Assembly: GCF_000213175.1 (NCBI RefSeq)
Contig: NW_009799100.1
Location: 3,909,099-3,973,098, forward strand
Direction of reading: 5' to 3'
Length of the DNA stretch: 64,000 nt
Source: Neurospora tetrasperma FGSC 2508
Lineage: Eukaryota; Ascomycota; Sordariomycetes; Sordariales; Sordariaceae
A program made the translations under genes and the position numbers. The notes beneath the pieces were generated by a model. The model was not told the DNA's origin. It worked only from the letters and a program-made list of their open reading frames with translations, and ran no database searches. The stretch's first letter is position 1, and the number at the start of each line of letters is the position of its first letter. This document shows positions 23,901-35,001 of the stretch, piece after piece.

Positions 23901-26573
23901 ACTGAGAAAACACAGTCATTCCACGTTTCTTTGGCGCATCATGGTTCGACCACCACCCTCCCCCGAGTTACACAGATGATGCCACGACCCTTCCAACATC
24001 TGCTGCACATCAGCTTTTGAGACATCCAAGTTTTCGTGCGCACGCAGTACGTCCGTAAAGGCGATGAAAATAGTAGTTCCTCCCAAGCCAAGCAGGGGCC
24101 CTCTCCTCGTGGCAAGCCGACGGAGGCGTTCAGGGCGGGCAAATCATGTATAACGGCATGGCTTCTCCCCACTTGGTTGAAACTTCTCTGCTGCTTTCCA
24201 TCGGATGGCTGCAGCTCTGGTCGGGTGGGAGCTTCGCAGGTAGAGAGATCTCCTAGTTGACCGGATGCCACTCTAAACACCCCGCGTAGAGGTAGTTTGT
24301 GAGTTTCCAAACTTCCAACACCACCAGTCAAAGAGTTCCATGAATGCTAGAATGTTCAAATATCGCCAACACTGACATTTCATCAATACACCATCAGCAC
24401 CATCAACGGACAACACTAGGCATTTTATCACGTTGGGGATGCCACCCCTCTTCACATCTCGTAACTCGCTGTTCCTGCATTAGCGCGTTCTTCCCGTTTC
24501 CGGGTAACCCTCAGCACCTCCCGTCGATTCTATGACTCCGCTCTGTTCCGTCAAGATGACCTACCAGAATTTCGACTCGCCCAAGCCAGCTGCAATGCAG
24601 AGAAGGGAGCATGACGGCCGAAATATATGTATCACCATAAATGAGGGGTTTGTCCTCCCATCCCCCAGTACCCTATGTCATACACAATCTCTCCCGTCAG
24701 ACTCCTCGGCGCCTCGAGGTGGGAAAGGCCATATTCGATGATTGCCTGTCCCGTGCCATTGGGACGGTACGTTATGTACCTGACCGCCACGCTCGCAAGC
24801 CCTGAAGAAAACCATCACACACAATTTCGGAGACGAAGAGAGAGAGCGAGCGTGATCTGATTCCCACCTTATGACTACCTTACACAAGCACGAGCATTTA
24901 TCCGCCCTCAGCACCACTTTTCACACTTATTTATTTACGCCGTACTACTACAGATCCATACTAGTCAGGTTTGATGACTTTCACCCCCTTCCCAGCTCTA
25001 GCTCCAGCTCAGCTTCATCCGTTGGGGTCTCTTGGGGCCCGTGGGCCCTTGGAATTTTCCGTCGGTACATATCTCCTAGCGTGGTGCTTGCGGCGATGAT
25101 CAGCATCAGCTACACGTGTGCCGGCGGGAGTGGGCCACGTTCGGGTCCACAGGGCCACACAGGTAGCCACAGGTCACCACAGCCACGGCATAAGCAACGG
25201 GTGCACCTTGGACGAAATAGAGAAACTCACAAAAGGTTTGTTCTTTTTGTACTCAACAGCGAAGGAACATGGCCTTTTGCACGCATGAGTGAGGCAGGAA
25301 ACCGTAGTCTCTGTGCCCCTTCGACCTAGAACGTTGAAAGTGGAGGTTCCGGTGCAAAGCTCCGAAACCCATCCGATATCGCCTTGGCATTGATCGTCTC
25401 TATCGGAGGGATCGGGCGAGCCAAGGGTCCGGGGGATCGGCCGGGTGCATCAGAGTCGGGTGTTCACATCGGTTCACATTAAATTTGATGTCCGGATTGA
25501 AATATGTCCGAGAGTGAGTCTGTTCGATCGAAGACAAAATGTTCAAAAAATAGGGCTTGGTATGAAACTACGTACGAACATGCCAGTACGGGAAGGCTCT
25601 CCTGTGAGCCGGATATATCGACTGTGTGTGCCTAGATAAACCAGCGGCGTGGGGGTCGCCTGGCCAAGAAAGGAACATGAATTCCCCGGCGGCTCAACCA
25701 CCAGGCTATGTTCTTTCTCATGAAGTGAGGCGTCCCCAAAGGTACTTGTCAAGAAGAAAAGGATGACCGCGGCGATACTAAGGTAGAGGATTAGAGGGAG
25801 CGGAAGACCAAAGCGGAAATAGAGTGTTCGAAGCCAAAGTAGGAGACAGCTCTGCGTTTCGAAGCTCAATTCACACAAAAGGTAGGCATAGCTAGAGGTA
25901 TAGTTAGATGTATAGTTGGAGGCATAGCAACGGTAGCTCCAAGATCAATAAACCCCCGTCATTCCTAATGGAGTGACAACTAAGCACGTTAGATAAAGGG
26001 TCATTCTGAGTTCTTGTTGTCATTGTCCAGAATAACCACGTTGAGTAAGGATTCGATGGTAGTTGCCAGCGCGTAAAGTTGATACATACTAAGCTTCAGG
26101 GTCTTAGCTTGAGCTTGGCTATCAATCTGTATAGCCCTACACCGCCGGTTGGTTACGGTACACAGTCGATTCATCTGGCTCGTTCTTCTGCCTTATTTAT
26201 ACAAGGAAGGAGAACATCCCCGTTGAACATTGAGTAATCAGGAAGCATGTAGTGTAGTGGACAAGCTCGCTCGAGGGGAATGTTAAATACGTGACCATGC
26301 ATTTCATGAGGTTCAATGTAGCTGAAAACTTCGTGAGATGTTTATGCTGAAGGATTCACGGTAATATGATAATTGGGATGTCGAAAAAGTATATGTACTT
26401 TGAATATAAGAGACCTCGGCGAATTGGAAGGAAAGCAAGACACATTGTCAGAAGAGCCCACGCAATCCAAGCGGCGAGATGATACTGTCGTGGATCCAAT
26501 GAGGAGAGATGGACGCCTGGTTCGTCCTCACTTCCTCACCGTCACATAACACGGTTGAACTCACTTACCCAAC
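20901..26573. other. Gene-poor spacer, 5.7 kb
   Basis: The left end is the promoter and 5' UTR of the PH gene; the right end is the 3' side of the flavoprotein gene. Between them I find no protein gene I can support. The longest frames (130 codons at 23205 and 152 codons at 24871, both +) are low in complexity and show no domain. Visible structure: an A-rich tract near 21510-21570, a hexanucleotide TCTCTG-like run near 22300-22346, a cluster of CCACAGG-like words near 25137-25180, a 12-bp tandem repeat at 25884-25931, and a copy of TGTAGTGTA at 26248. Confidence 0.55.
25884..25931. repeat. 12-bp tandem repeat, four copies
   Basis: Four consecutive 12-mers: AGGCATAGCTAG, AGGTATAGTTAG, ATGTATAGTTGG and AGGCATAGCAAC. 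Copies 1 and 2 differ only by two C/T changes. It lies outside any gene. Confidence 0.8.
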
Positions 26574-27872
26574 TCACCCGTACAACAACCCCTCCACCTT
26601 CTCCGCAATAGCCAACGAGCTCGTCAACCCCGGACTCTCAATATTCAACAAGTTCACCCACCCCTCATACCCCTCTTCCTTCCTAATCACAAAGTCTACA
26701 AATCCCTTCCCCTGCGCCACCGCCCCCGCCTTCCCCAGCTTCGGCCTGATGCCCGCATAATCTGGCTGCAACTGGGTATCATCCAAGTCCGGCAGGTACT
26801 TCTTAACTGCTTCGATCGCCTCCGGCAACCTCGCCGAGTTTACTGCCAGATCGTCGGGGGAATCGACCCATTCCACATCCGGGCCGAACTTGATCCTGCC
26901 CGCCAGGTCGAGGGTGAGATGCGTGCCCAGCCCGCCCGCGCCGGGTTCGGGAGCGGGGTAGATGAGGGTTGAGACTTTGGGGGAGGAGGAGGGGTAGGAG
27001 AAGTAGTTTCCTTTTGCGTAGAACATTTGTTTGTGTTGTGAGGACGGGACAATCATGTTGTGGATGTCGACGGCGCCGAGGCCGGCGGAGTTGATAATCG
27101 TTGAGGTGGTAATGGTGGATGATTCGCCGGTGGTGGTGTCGCGGACTGTGAGTTCCCAGCCCTCCTTTCCGTTGGCATTGGCATCGCCAACGGGCCGAAT
27201 GGCCGTGACGGCGCTGGCAAGCGCCACCGTCCCGCCTGCTTCTTCGAACCGGCCCTGGAGACAGACCATCAGCGAGTGGGAATCCACAATGCCCGTCGTC
27301 GGAGACTCCAAGATCCCAGCTTCGGCGCGCACCGCCGGCTCACGACGTTGCGCTTCCTCACGCGACACCCAGCGCACGGGCACGTTGATTTCGTTGACGC
27401 AGAAGTCATGGATGCGCTGCAGCGCCTCGCGTTGGGCCTGATTCTGCGCGACGATCCATTTGCCCACGCGCTTGTGGGGGACCGCGTGCTTCTCACAGAG
27501 CTCGTACAGCAAGTTCTTGCCTCGAATGCAGAGCTCCGTCTTGAGAGTGCCTGCGCCGTAGTAGATACCGGCGTGAATGACTTCGCTATTGCGCGAGGAG
27601 GTCTCGGTGCCGACAGCGGAGTGACGCTCCAAGAGGAGGGTGGAAGGGGAGGAAGAGCGCCGGGCTAGTTGCTGCGCGATGGCGAGGCCGACTACGCCGC
27701 CGCCTATCACGGCGTGGGTGAAGTCAGCGTGCGAGGCGGAGGTGTGGGAGAAAGGACGGAGCCTGCCATGGTGATGACTAGTCCGTATTATTGGGAGAAC
27801 CGATGACGTAACTGCATTCCGTATTGTCGCTGCTGTGACTCGACCTTTTGGTGGTGTAAGGATGAGTGTCAT
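26574..27872 (-). CDS. FAD-dependent oxidoreductase, L-2-hydroxyglutarate dehydrogenase-like, mitochondrial
   Basis: A single exon gives 432 residues from the ATG at 27872. The frame stays open upstream to about 28094, but only with a GTG there, so the ATG is preferred. The first 48 residues are rich in Arg, Ser, Thr and His without acidic residues, as in a mitochondrial presequence. A Rossmann FAD motif follows at about residues 54-70 (VIGGGVVGLAIAQQLA). Further marks of the DAO/L2HGDH family are SSRNSEVIHAGIYYG and IRGKNLLYELCEKH, then GLGTHLTLDLAG and the ending DYAGIRPKLG...NIESPGLTSSLAIA. Relatives oxidise L-2-hydroxyglutarate to 2-oxoglutarate, a metabolite repair step. The family is clear; the exact substrate is inferred. 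Confidence 0.9.
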   Translation of the reverse strand: MTLILTPPKGRVTAATIRNAVTSSVLPIIRTSHHHGRLRPFSHTSASHADFTHAVIGGGVVGLAIAQQLARRSSSPSTLLLERHSAVGTETSSRNSEVIHAGIYYGAGTLKTELCIRGKNLLYELCEKHAVPHKRVGKWIVAQNQAQREALQRIHDFCVNEINVPVRWVSREEAQRREPAVRAEAGILESPTTGIVDSHSLMVCLQGRFEEAGGTVALASAVTAIRPVGDANANGKEGWELTVRDTTTGESSTITTSTIINSAGLGAVDIHNMIVPSSQHKQMFYAKGNYFSYPSSSPKVSTLIYPAPEPGAGGLGTHLTLDLAGRIKFGPDVEWVDSPDDLAVNSARLPEAIEAVKKYLPDLDDTQLQPDYAGIRPKLGKAGAVAQGKGFVDFVIRKEEGYEGWVNLLNIESPGLTSSLAIAEKVEGLLYG

Positions 27873-29663
27873 GGTGAAAGTTTGCCGGTAGCTGTTACTA
27901 CGTATTGTAGGCTTGTTGCAGCGCGTCACGGACCCTTTGCGGAGACAAGTTGCGGCCGGTCGTGCGCATAATCCCGTCCTCCGAAGTCGGGTCGCCGCGG
28001 CGCCATCGGAGGTCGGGTCTGTCCGGGCAAGTTCAACAGTGTGGGGAATCCGAGATGCGGCGTTACGGCCTTTCCCGCATCTACACCCGTCCACCCATGC
28101 CGCTCACTGCAGTTTTGTCATCTGGCATATTCCAGTATCAGAACATGACCTCACTTGGCATGGCTGCAACTTCACATCAAGTCAGAATACTTGACTTCAC
28201 ATGCTAAAGGTTTTGTTATGTTTTTCTATCATCTTCCAACGTCAGCTGGCTTCCGCATTTCCTCGCCAACGTCGATGCTTTGACCGATCTAATGCTGGTT
28301 TGTTTGTTTGTTAGCCCGGTACCTCAAACGTCCTAGAACAGCTGTATTTGGAAACGCCTGGACAAGGTGACCAACGGTATCGAGCTAACAAATTCTCCAG
28401 GGGTGTACTGTAGAAAAGAAGAATTTCGGGGTTCAAGCATTGTTCAGGTGTGAAAGAGAACCCAAGTTCCACCTCGGTGACGATTGTGGTTGCCTGTTTT
28501 ATGGATACATGATGGCTCGACCGTCGGTTTCTCTTCGAGCACATGATCTCGATACCAGTCATGTCCTCTCGTGATGCCCTGCTGCCCTTGTCTCAAACAG
28601 CCAGCGCATGCTGGGACCCTGATGGGATATCCCGTTCGCCCTTCTGTTTCAGTATCTGGTCAGGAATCTTTGTATGTTTGGGTATGCTGGACATGTTTTC
28701 AACATAGGACTTCGAACCGGTTCCGCGGAGACCAGTTTTGTTATATCAAGTACCTAAGTATCGAGCGACCTTGAACCGACGTCACTCTACAGATGGCCGA
28801 GCATAACCGCCTTTCTAAGGGTTGATGCTGGGTAAACTGCGGGTTTCGCCAAGTAGCGCGGCTGGATTAGACGCCCCCGATGCCTCGAAAAGGCCACGAA
28901 CCTGACCTTGACCTCAGCAAAGAGTCCGGTTGCTTCATTTTGCATGAATCCCAACAAGTTCGACTCAGGTCTTTGTATAGCCAGATCCTGAACGGGGATC
29001 CTGAGAGGGGTCCTGTGGCCTGTGCAACAAAAGTTACAGGTGGTTACAACTGCTATCCCGCGCCCAGCCGCGATGTATGCTGGGATGGCATGGAAGACAA
29101 GCAGCTCCTTGCAGCGAACCTTCGACAACGCCAAGCATCGATATATGTATTGCATCGAAACCGCTGGAGCATAGGTCGTACGTACGTAGTACCTTCCACA
29201 CATAAACGGCTTTATCAAGATTGTTCCATCATGGGCCGTTCTGAACTTTTCAAAAAGGAACCTTGGGTGCAATTGAGATTCTAGACCATCTTCGGAACCA
29301 TTGTCCTTTATCCTCCACTTCAACATTTCGCAACGTCTCGTATTACCTAGAGATCTCCCCATTGGTTCTCGATCTTCCGTCTCGTCTGTGTCTCGTGTTT
29401 GTGACGTGCAACAACTGGCCACCTCTTGTTGCCGTCGCCATCTGACACCTCCGCGGTCGAGACCTGCTCTTGAACTCCGTTAACGGCATCTTACAACTTA
29501 TTCACCGGCCAATCTGTTTGATCCGAACACCGCATCGATTGCTCAGAGAGTGCCCTTACGCTTGCACCTGGCCGCCTCCGTTTGCCGACGCGACCCGATC
29601 GTCCCTATATACGACATTTAATAGCTTAGCCCAGCTATTTACCAGTCGAGCTCCGGAGCGAAT
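27873..29663. other. Divergent promoter region
   Basis: This 1.8 kb separates the start codons of the flavoprotein (-) and the coiled-coil protein (+), so it should hold both promoters. A 134-codon ATG-initiated frame (28880-29284, +) has no recognisable domain and no support. The 350 bases before 29664 are pyrimidine-rich and look like a 5' UTR. Confidence 0.6.
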
Positions 29664-30838
29664 ATGAGCTTGAATCCAGACGCTTCTCTTTCCCCCTCTT
29701 CATCAACACCAAACCTCGAGATACCTAAAAGTATCGGCATGTCGTCGTCCATTCGCACCCATTCCTCTCTGGGCCAGACCAGAGAGACATCCCCCTCGCC
29801 GTCCCCAAGGTCGGGCTCTGTTTCCCTCCAGGCCGCAGCTACTCTCAACGCTGGTCTTCAGCGCAAGGATTCACTACGAAGTTCGCCACTCCACGCCCAA
29901 CTATTGACCTCAAAATCACCCTGCTGACACTTGCTACCTATCTAGGCTCTTCCATCAGCCCTCTTCCTGCATCCCAGGCCCCCAAGGTTCCCAGCGCCGG
30001 TCGTCGCCAATCACAAGTCCTCATGAACCTCCAGATGAACGACCCATCGATACCCGCTCCTGGGGAAATGATCTCGGACAGCTCCAAGCCTTCATCCGTC
30101 AGTTCCCCCCAGCCTATCCCCGGCCGCCCGCAACAGCACAGCCGGGCTCCTAGCCTCGGAGAGCTTCACCAGGAGCTAGAGAACGAGCAGGAGTACCAGG
30201 TGAACCGCCTGCTCAGCGAAATTCGAAGGCTACAGTCACAGCTTCAGCGCCAGCAGTCCTCATCCGGAGCCATCAGCGATGACAACTCCGGGCGGGACAC
30301 ACCCAATCGCAGCTCAACACCACAGATGGGAGGAATTTCCGGAACATCCATCCCCAAGTCACCGGGCTTCCTTCCCCACCCCCGCGGCTCCTTCGACTTC
30401 CCCCGCAGCAGCAACGACCTCAATAAGGCTCGGTCCAGAACGCCGAGCAGAGGCGCTTCGCCTAGGGTGCGCGCCACGTCCATTAGTGCAGACAGTATGG
30501 ACCAGTGGCCCCTGGGCGGAAAGGATGAGAGTGCCTTTTATCAGGCAGAGACGCAGATGCTTATCAGGGAAAATCAAATGTTGAGGCATCGCATTCGTGA
30601 ATTGGGTATGTTCTTCACTACCACCGCTGTCCCAACGCTATGATCGAAAGGATGATTCTTGCTAACAACTCGCTGTGCAGAACGTCAACTAGTCGAGTCA
30701 TCAGGGAAAGACGTTGCTAACACTCATGAACCTACTCACGCGTCAGGTCTTCATCGGTCCACGTCTATTTCAGACGTAGAACGTCCCAAGATGACTGCCC
30801 CTGCCCAGCAGCACCAGGAGGAAGCGATTGTTGAGTGA
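29664..30838 (+). CDS. Conserved fungal coiled-coil protein of unknown function
   Basis: Three exons: 29664-29880, 29946-30605 and 30681-30838, giving 344 residues. The N-terminal third is Ser/Pro-rich. A first coiled coil spans about residues 140-180 (LGELHQELENEQEYQVNRLL onward). A Ser/Arg/Pro-rich linker follows, and a second short heptad region (ETQMLIRENQMLRHRIREL, continued by ERQLVE across intron 2). The charged Leu-spaced second helix is reminiscent of a leucine zipper, but no basic DNA-binding region precedes it, so I do not call it bZIP. The first donor (GTTCGC) is unusual, but the 65-nt intron has a CTGAC branch site and CTAG acceptor and joins the frames exactly. I recognise this only as a type of conserved ascomycete protein. 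Confidence 0.82.
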
Positions 30839-32279
30839 TGGAACACAGAACCCAGAGTGAGCTCTGGCTTGCTCGAGTGAGATTTAAAATTTCTCATTCA
30901 CGGTTATGCTTCAAAGGAAGAAACGATACTTTTTTGATAACGGCGTTTCCGAGATTATGTCGGGCCTCGGGTCTTCAAGCTGGCACCACGGACAGTCGTG
31001 AGGTATTTCTGAATCCTGTCTATCAGGACCCCAACTCCTACTCTAGAAAAGTGAAACCTACGGAGTACCCGCGACAAATAGGGAGACAAGCCAGTTTCTT
31101 GTTTTCGGGGACAGGACAGGACAGGACAGGACAGGACAGGACAGGACAGGACTGGTTGGTGGCTTACAGGCGTTATTGGCGGATAATACCTCCCTCCATT
31201 GCAGTTCGTTTTACGGGGATTTTTGGTGGAAAGCTGAAGTAAATGAAATGGAATGCAAAGATTGAATTAGAACCGGAGATACATACATAGCATTTCTATA
31301 TGTTGGGACATTGCAAACCCGTAATGTTATTCTCATTATTACTATTGTCTTGCTACGCATGCACTTGGGGTAGTGGATAATAATCAAAACTAGGACCAGT
31401 TCATATCACCTTGTCGATGAAAACTTTGGGCGTTTGAACTCAATATTTGTTGGAGTTCAAGAACGCGTTCGTTCTCTACGGTTTTCGTATAGCGCTTGGA
31501 ATCACTCAACTTAGTACTCAACCAAGGCGACTTGGCTCAACCCAACTAAACTCGATTCGAGACCCCCACGGCGAGTTACAAATTAAGTCGGGACACTCGG
31601 AGGATTGAGCCCCTTGTTGAGTATAGAAAATGTTACATAAGGCCCTGTGTACGAAAACCACATTAGAACAAATACAGTCTGAGGCTACTTAACCAACTTC
31701 AACTGATAGGCAACAACAGGAACTGAACTGGCTCGTTAGAGAAGTTGGTCACGTTCATGTCACGATAAGTGTAGATGAAGTTTGACTGTGACTGTAAGTA
31801 TTCAATTACCTGTTTAGGAGTTAAGAACTATTTTGGATAACACCATACATATCAATCTCTCCCCAACTCGGTTACCTTTTGTTGAACTGCTGCTACCAGG
31901 TTATCCGTTGCCCAAACAATTTTGTAGCCGCCCTCCATCAACCAAGCCCAACCTCAAACATCCTCATTATTACCTTTTCAAAGGTTTCCCGTACGTGTGC
32001 GCCGTCTTGATAGTCCATCATCATTTTAGCCAAGAGCAACTTGAAGAGACTCTCTTCCACTGCGCCCACGGTCCCACGTCCCATGTTCGTTGGTGGTTCG
32101 TTATTATCGAAAGGTAGTATGTCCATTTTCACCCCCAAAGGGGTCAAAGTGAAATGAGTTGTGCCGAAAACGCCTTATTCCCTTCCCATCAAGTTCACCA
32201 ACCAAGCCGCACACAACGCCCGAAAGAGGAAGAAAGTAAAAAAACAAACAAAAGTCAGGACCATCCCAAAGTGTCAAAC
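30839..32279. other. Convergent 3' intergenic region
   Basis: This 1.4 kb lies between two stop codons and holds both 3' UTRs. It contains an ACAGG pentanucleotide array at 31111-31150. No further gene is seen. Confidence 0.65.
31111..31150. repeat. (ACAGG)8 microsatellite
   Basis: Eight perfect head-to-tail copies of ACAGG, starting about 270 bp after the stop codon of the coiled-coil gene. It probably lies in or just past its 3' UTR. Confidence 0.95.
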
Positions 32280-35001
32280 CTAACGGTAGTCCATACTAGG
32301 AAATAAACTCCTCTGCAAAAGATTCACATGGAACTCGTAAATCCCATCTTCGGCGCCGACGAACCTGTAAAAAATTACAAATTACAAATTAGCAATCGAC
32401 AATTGACAACCACAAAAAGGGGATAAAACTTACAAAAGCCTCCCGTCCTCACTCCAACACAACCCCGCAGTATCATGCGGATCGGGCTCCCGTCTACTCA
32501 TATATAGCGCGCCAAACGCCCGTCTGGTCGGATGATCATCCCACTCGCGCAGCGAGGCATGGGCGCCGCGCAGCCTGCGGGTGGAGTCGAGATCGGGCAG
32601 TGTCCTGCTGAAGCTGTCAAAGGGGAGCGTGTCTTCGAGGTGAAGGGTGTAGTAGAGCTGTTGCAGAGTGGCTGCAGCATTGACACTAGTGTTTGATGTG
32701 GTATTTCTGCTGGTGGGAGACAATAAGCTTGGGTTCGCTATGATGCGCGAGGAGAGGTTGAGAGCTCGCCTCTCTGCTGCTGCTTCTGAAGCAGTCTGGG
32801 CTTGGCTACTGCTAGTACCGCTACCGCTGCCAGCGGGTCGGGTAGGTGGGTGCGTCGTTCGGTCTCCTCCTCTGTCTAACCTAGTAATGGCGGTGATGAC
32901 GCGAAGATGGTCCGCGGCGGTAGCTTCGTCCGTTGCTTCCCGTAATGCGGCTATGCTTGCTCGCAAGTTTCGTCCATCACGACCGCTGCTACCACTACCG
33001 GCTGCACCTCCGCCGGTGCTGGCGGAAGCTCGTACCGATGTAGCTGCGCGAGGCGGGATCCCGTAAAGTAAGTCTGCGTACTCGCGGTAGGTAGATAAGT
33101 CCCTGGTATCGCGAGCGGTTCTCAATCCACTGCCGCGCTCGCGGGATTGCTCGCTACTCCCAGACGACCGCTGTGTGTCTCCTCCTGCTCCTGCTCCACC
33201 TAAGCGGGATGACGGATCATCACGCCAGATCGAAGTATTAGTTCTTCTTTCGGTCGTGGTTGGTCCTCCGCCCGAGGTAGCGGCTTCTCGTTGTCTTCGT
33301 TCTGCCCGAATCGCGTCAAGGACCTCCAGTTCACGAGGAGTAAACGAAGATGACTCTAGCGGATCCCAATGCTCTCTATTTGAGCGTTCCCGTCGAGCTT
33401 CCAGGGCTGCAAGAAGATCGATACCCCGCAAACGAGATGGTGGTGAGGCGGATGCTGATGCCTCATTGTCATCGGTGCGGGCGGCTGCGAGGAGAAGGAG
33501 GCCAGGGTCGATAGCGCTCCTATCGGATATGGTGACGTGGTCGTAATCGTCTCGTTTGTCTAGGTCCAGGATCTGGCGCGATAGAAAACCGGTTCGGAGG
33601 TCGGCAACACCGACATGGCCGCGATCTTCAGTCCATGCTAAGAGGTCCGTGGACCCGGGCGCAAAAGCCATGTCACGGATGGCACCTAGCTCAGCATTTG
33701 GCCTTGACGAGCCGAAGGTCGTCACGAGGGGATCTAATCCAGGGACGGAGAAGGCCGCAACATCGAAGACCGAAATAATTCCATACTGAGTTCCGACAGC
33801 AAGATAACTCCCCGTAGTGGAAAAGCATGCCGCAAAACTCCCCCTATCGCGGTGTTAGAAGAATGCGCAAACAAGAGAAAATGCGTAGAGAAGACGATGC
33901 ACATACCTATTTTCCGACCGATCATCTTTGCTTTGACTCTTCAAGGGAACTTTACGCAGCGGAACCCATTGATGTGTTCGATGGGACAAACGGTACGTAT
34001 TCATCCACGGCTCATCCTTCTCAACCCTCTCGTGCACGTAGAGATAGGGATCGTCACTGATGGCGATAAGGAGCCGGCCGTCGGGCGAGATGACAGCACG
34101 GTTGACACAGTCCGGGTATGTGATCTCGTCCAAGGCCTCCTCTCCCCATAAGCTTACACACGAAACAGAATTGTCGTTGTTTGAAAGAACGGCAACTGGT
34201 TCGTTGTATGCGCCTGCCGCGGCTGGTACCAAAGTCGGTGGAAACCACAGAGTGATGCAGTTCACCCGCTGTTTGCCAAACTTTTTGCTTGTGACAGATA
34301 GGTTCTTGTTGTCGTTGTTGGTATTGCCTCGCGCAGCAGTTATGATTTGGGCCCGAGCCAACGCCCGCGCGACCTCTACCGAGTCTTCGTCGTCCAAGTC
34401 ACGGCTGAGTTCGTCCAGTAGCTCCTGACCAGGGACCTGATCGTCCGAATCCGTGTTGAGCTGCGCATTGGCATCGTTCTGAGGGGTCCTTTCGCGGACA
34501 TGTATCGCCGTAAACTCGCCGGTCTCGCCACCACAGCAGATCCACCCATGCCGCGCGACAAGACATCTAGGCTGAAAAGGAAGGCGCTTGATGGTTTCGA
34601 TCTCTTGGGTTGTGATGTTGAGTCTCTGGACCTCGGTGCTGTCCCTTCCTCCGGGAAAATAAACCACGTTGTTGTCCTCGACGCCCACCATAGAACGCAA
34701 CTGCCAGTGACTGCAAAACAAATTAAGGGTTAGCGACCAAATGCCACGTAGGTGTGTCGCAATGGGCATGAACCAAGCACGTACCTAGGATGGACACTGG
34801 TGCCATAGCGGCGTCGAGGCTTGGGGAGGATCAAGTGGTCGGTTGCATGATAACTAGACGCAAGACTTCTGTCAGCATTGAAGGAATGTGATTTCAATTT
34901 TCGGGGTGGTAGTTGGGGGTGGAGGGGGGGGGCACCGGGTGCAACTCGCGGAATAGACTCGGGACTCGGGCATCAGCTTACACGTCGTCCTTGACCGTCA
35001 T
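32280..35001 (-). CDS. DUF2415 / WD-repeat-like protein
   Basis: Five exons: 35001-34982, 34853-34785, 34710-33907, 33843-32434 and 32364-32280, giving 795 residues. The N-terminus is typical of a conserved fungal family: HLILPKPRRRYGTSVHP, then HWQLRSMVGVEDNNVVYFPG. The first half reads as beta-propeller-like repeats (VVYFPGG, CLVARHGWICCGGETGEF, VLSNNDNSVSCVSL, VISPDGRLLIAISDDPYLYV, GSYLAVGTQYGIISVFDV). A DUF2415 segment follows (DMAFAPGSTDLLAWTEDRG and VGVADLRTGF). Residues from about 430 to 640 are low in complexity (Arg/Ser/Ala/Gly). The last exon restores a final propeller-like strand (DGIYEFHVN). No biochemical role can be given; WD proteins usually act as scaffolds. It shares a 1.8-kb divergent promoter region with mitochondrial Hsp70. 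Confidence 0.88.

Noticed and set aside
26574-28094. Longer flavoprotein starting at 28094
   Set aside because: That codon is GTG; the ATG at 27872 gives a normal mitochondrial presequence and family-typical length.
28787-29422. 211-codon minus-strand and 134-codon plus-strand frames in the divergent promoter
   Set aside because: The minus frame begins with TTG, not ATG; neither has a domain, and they overlap each other. I left them as unsupported.
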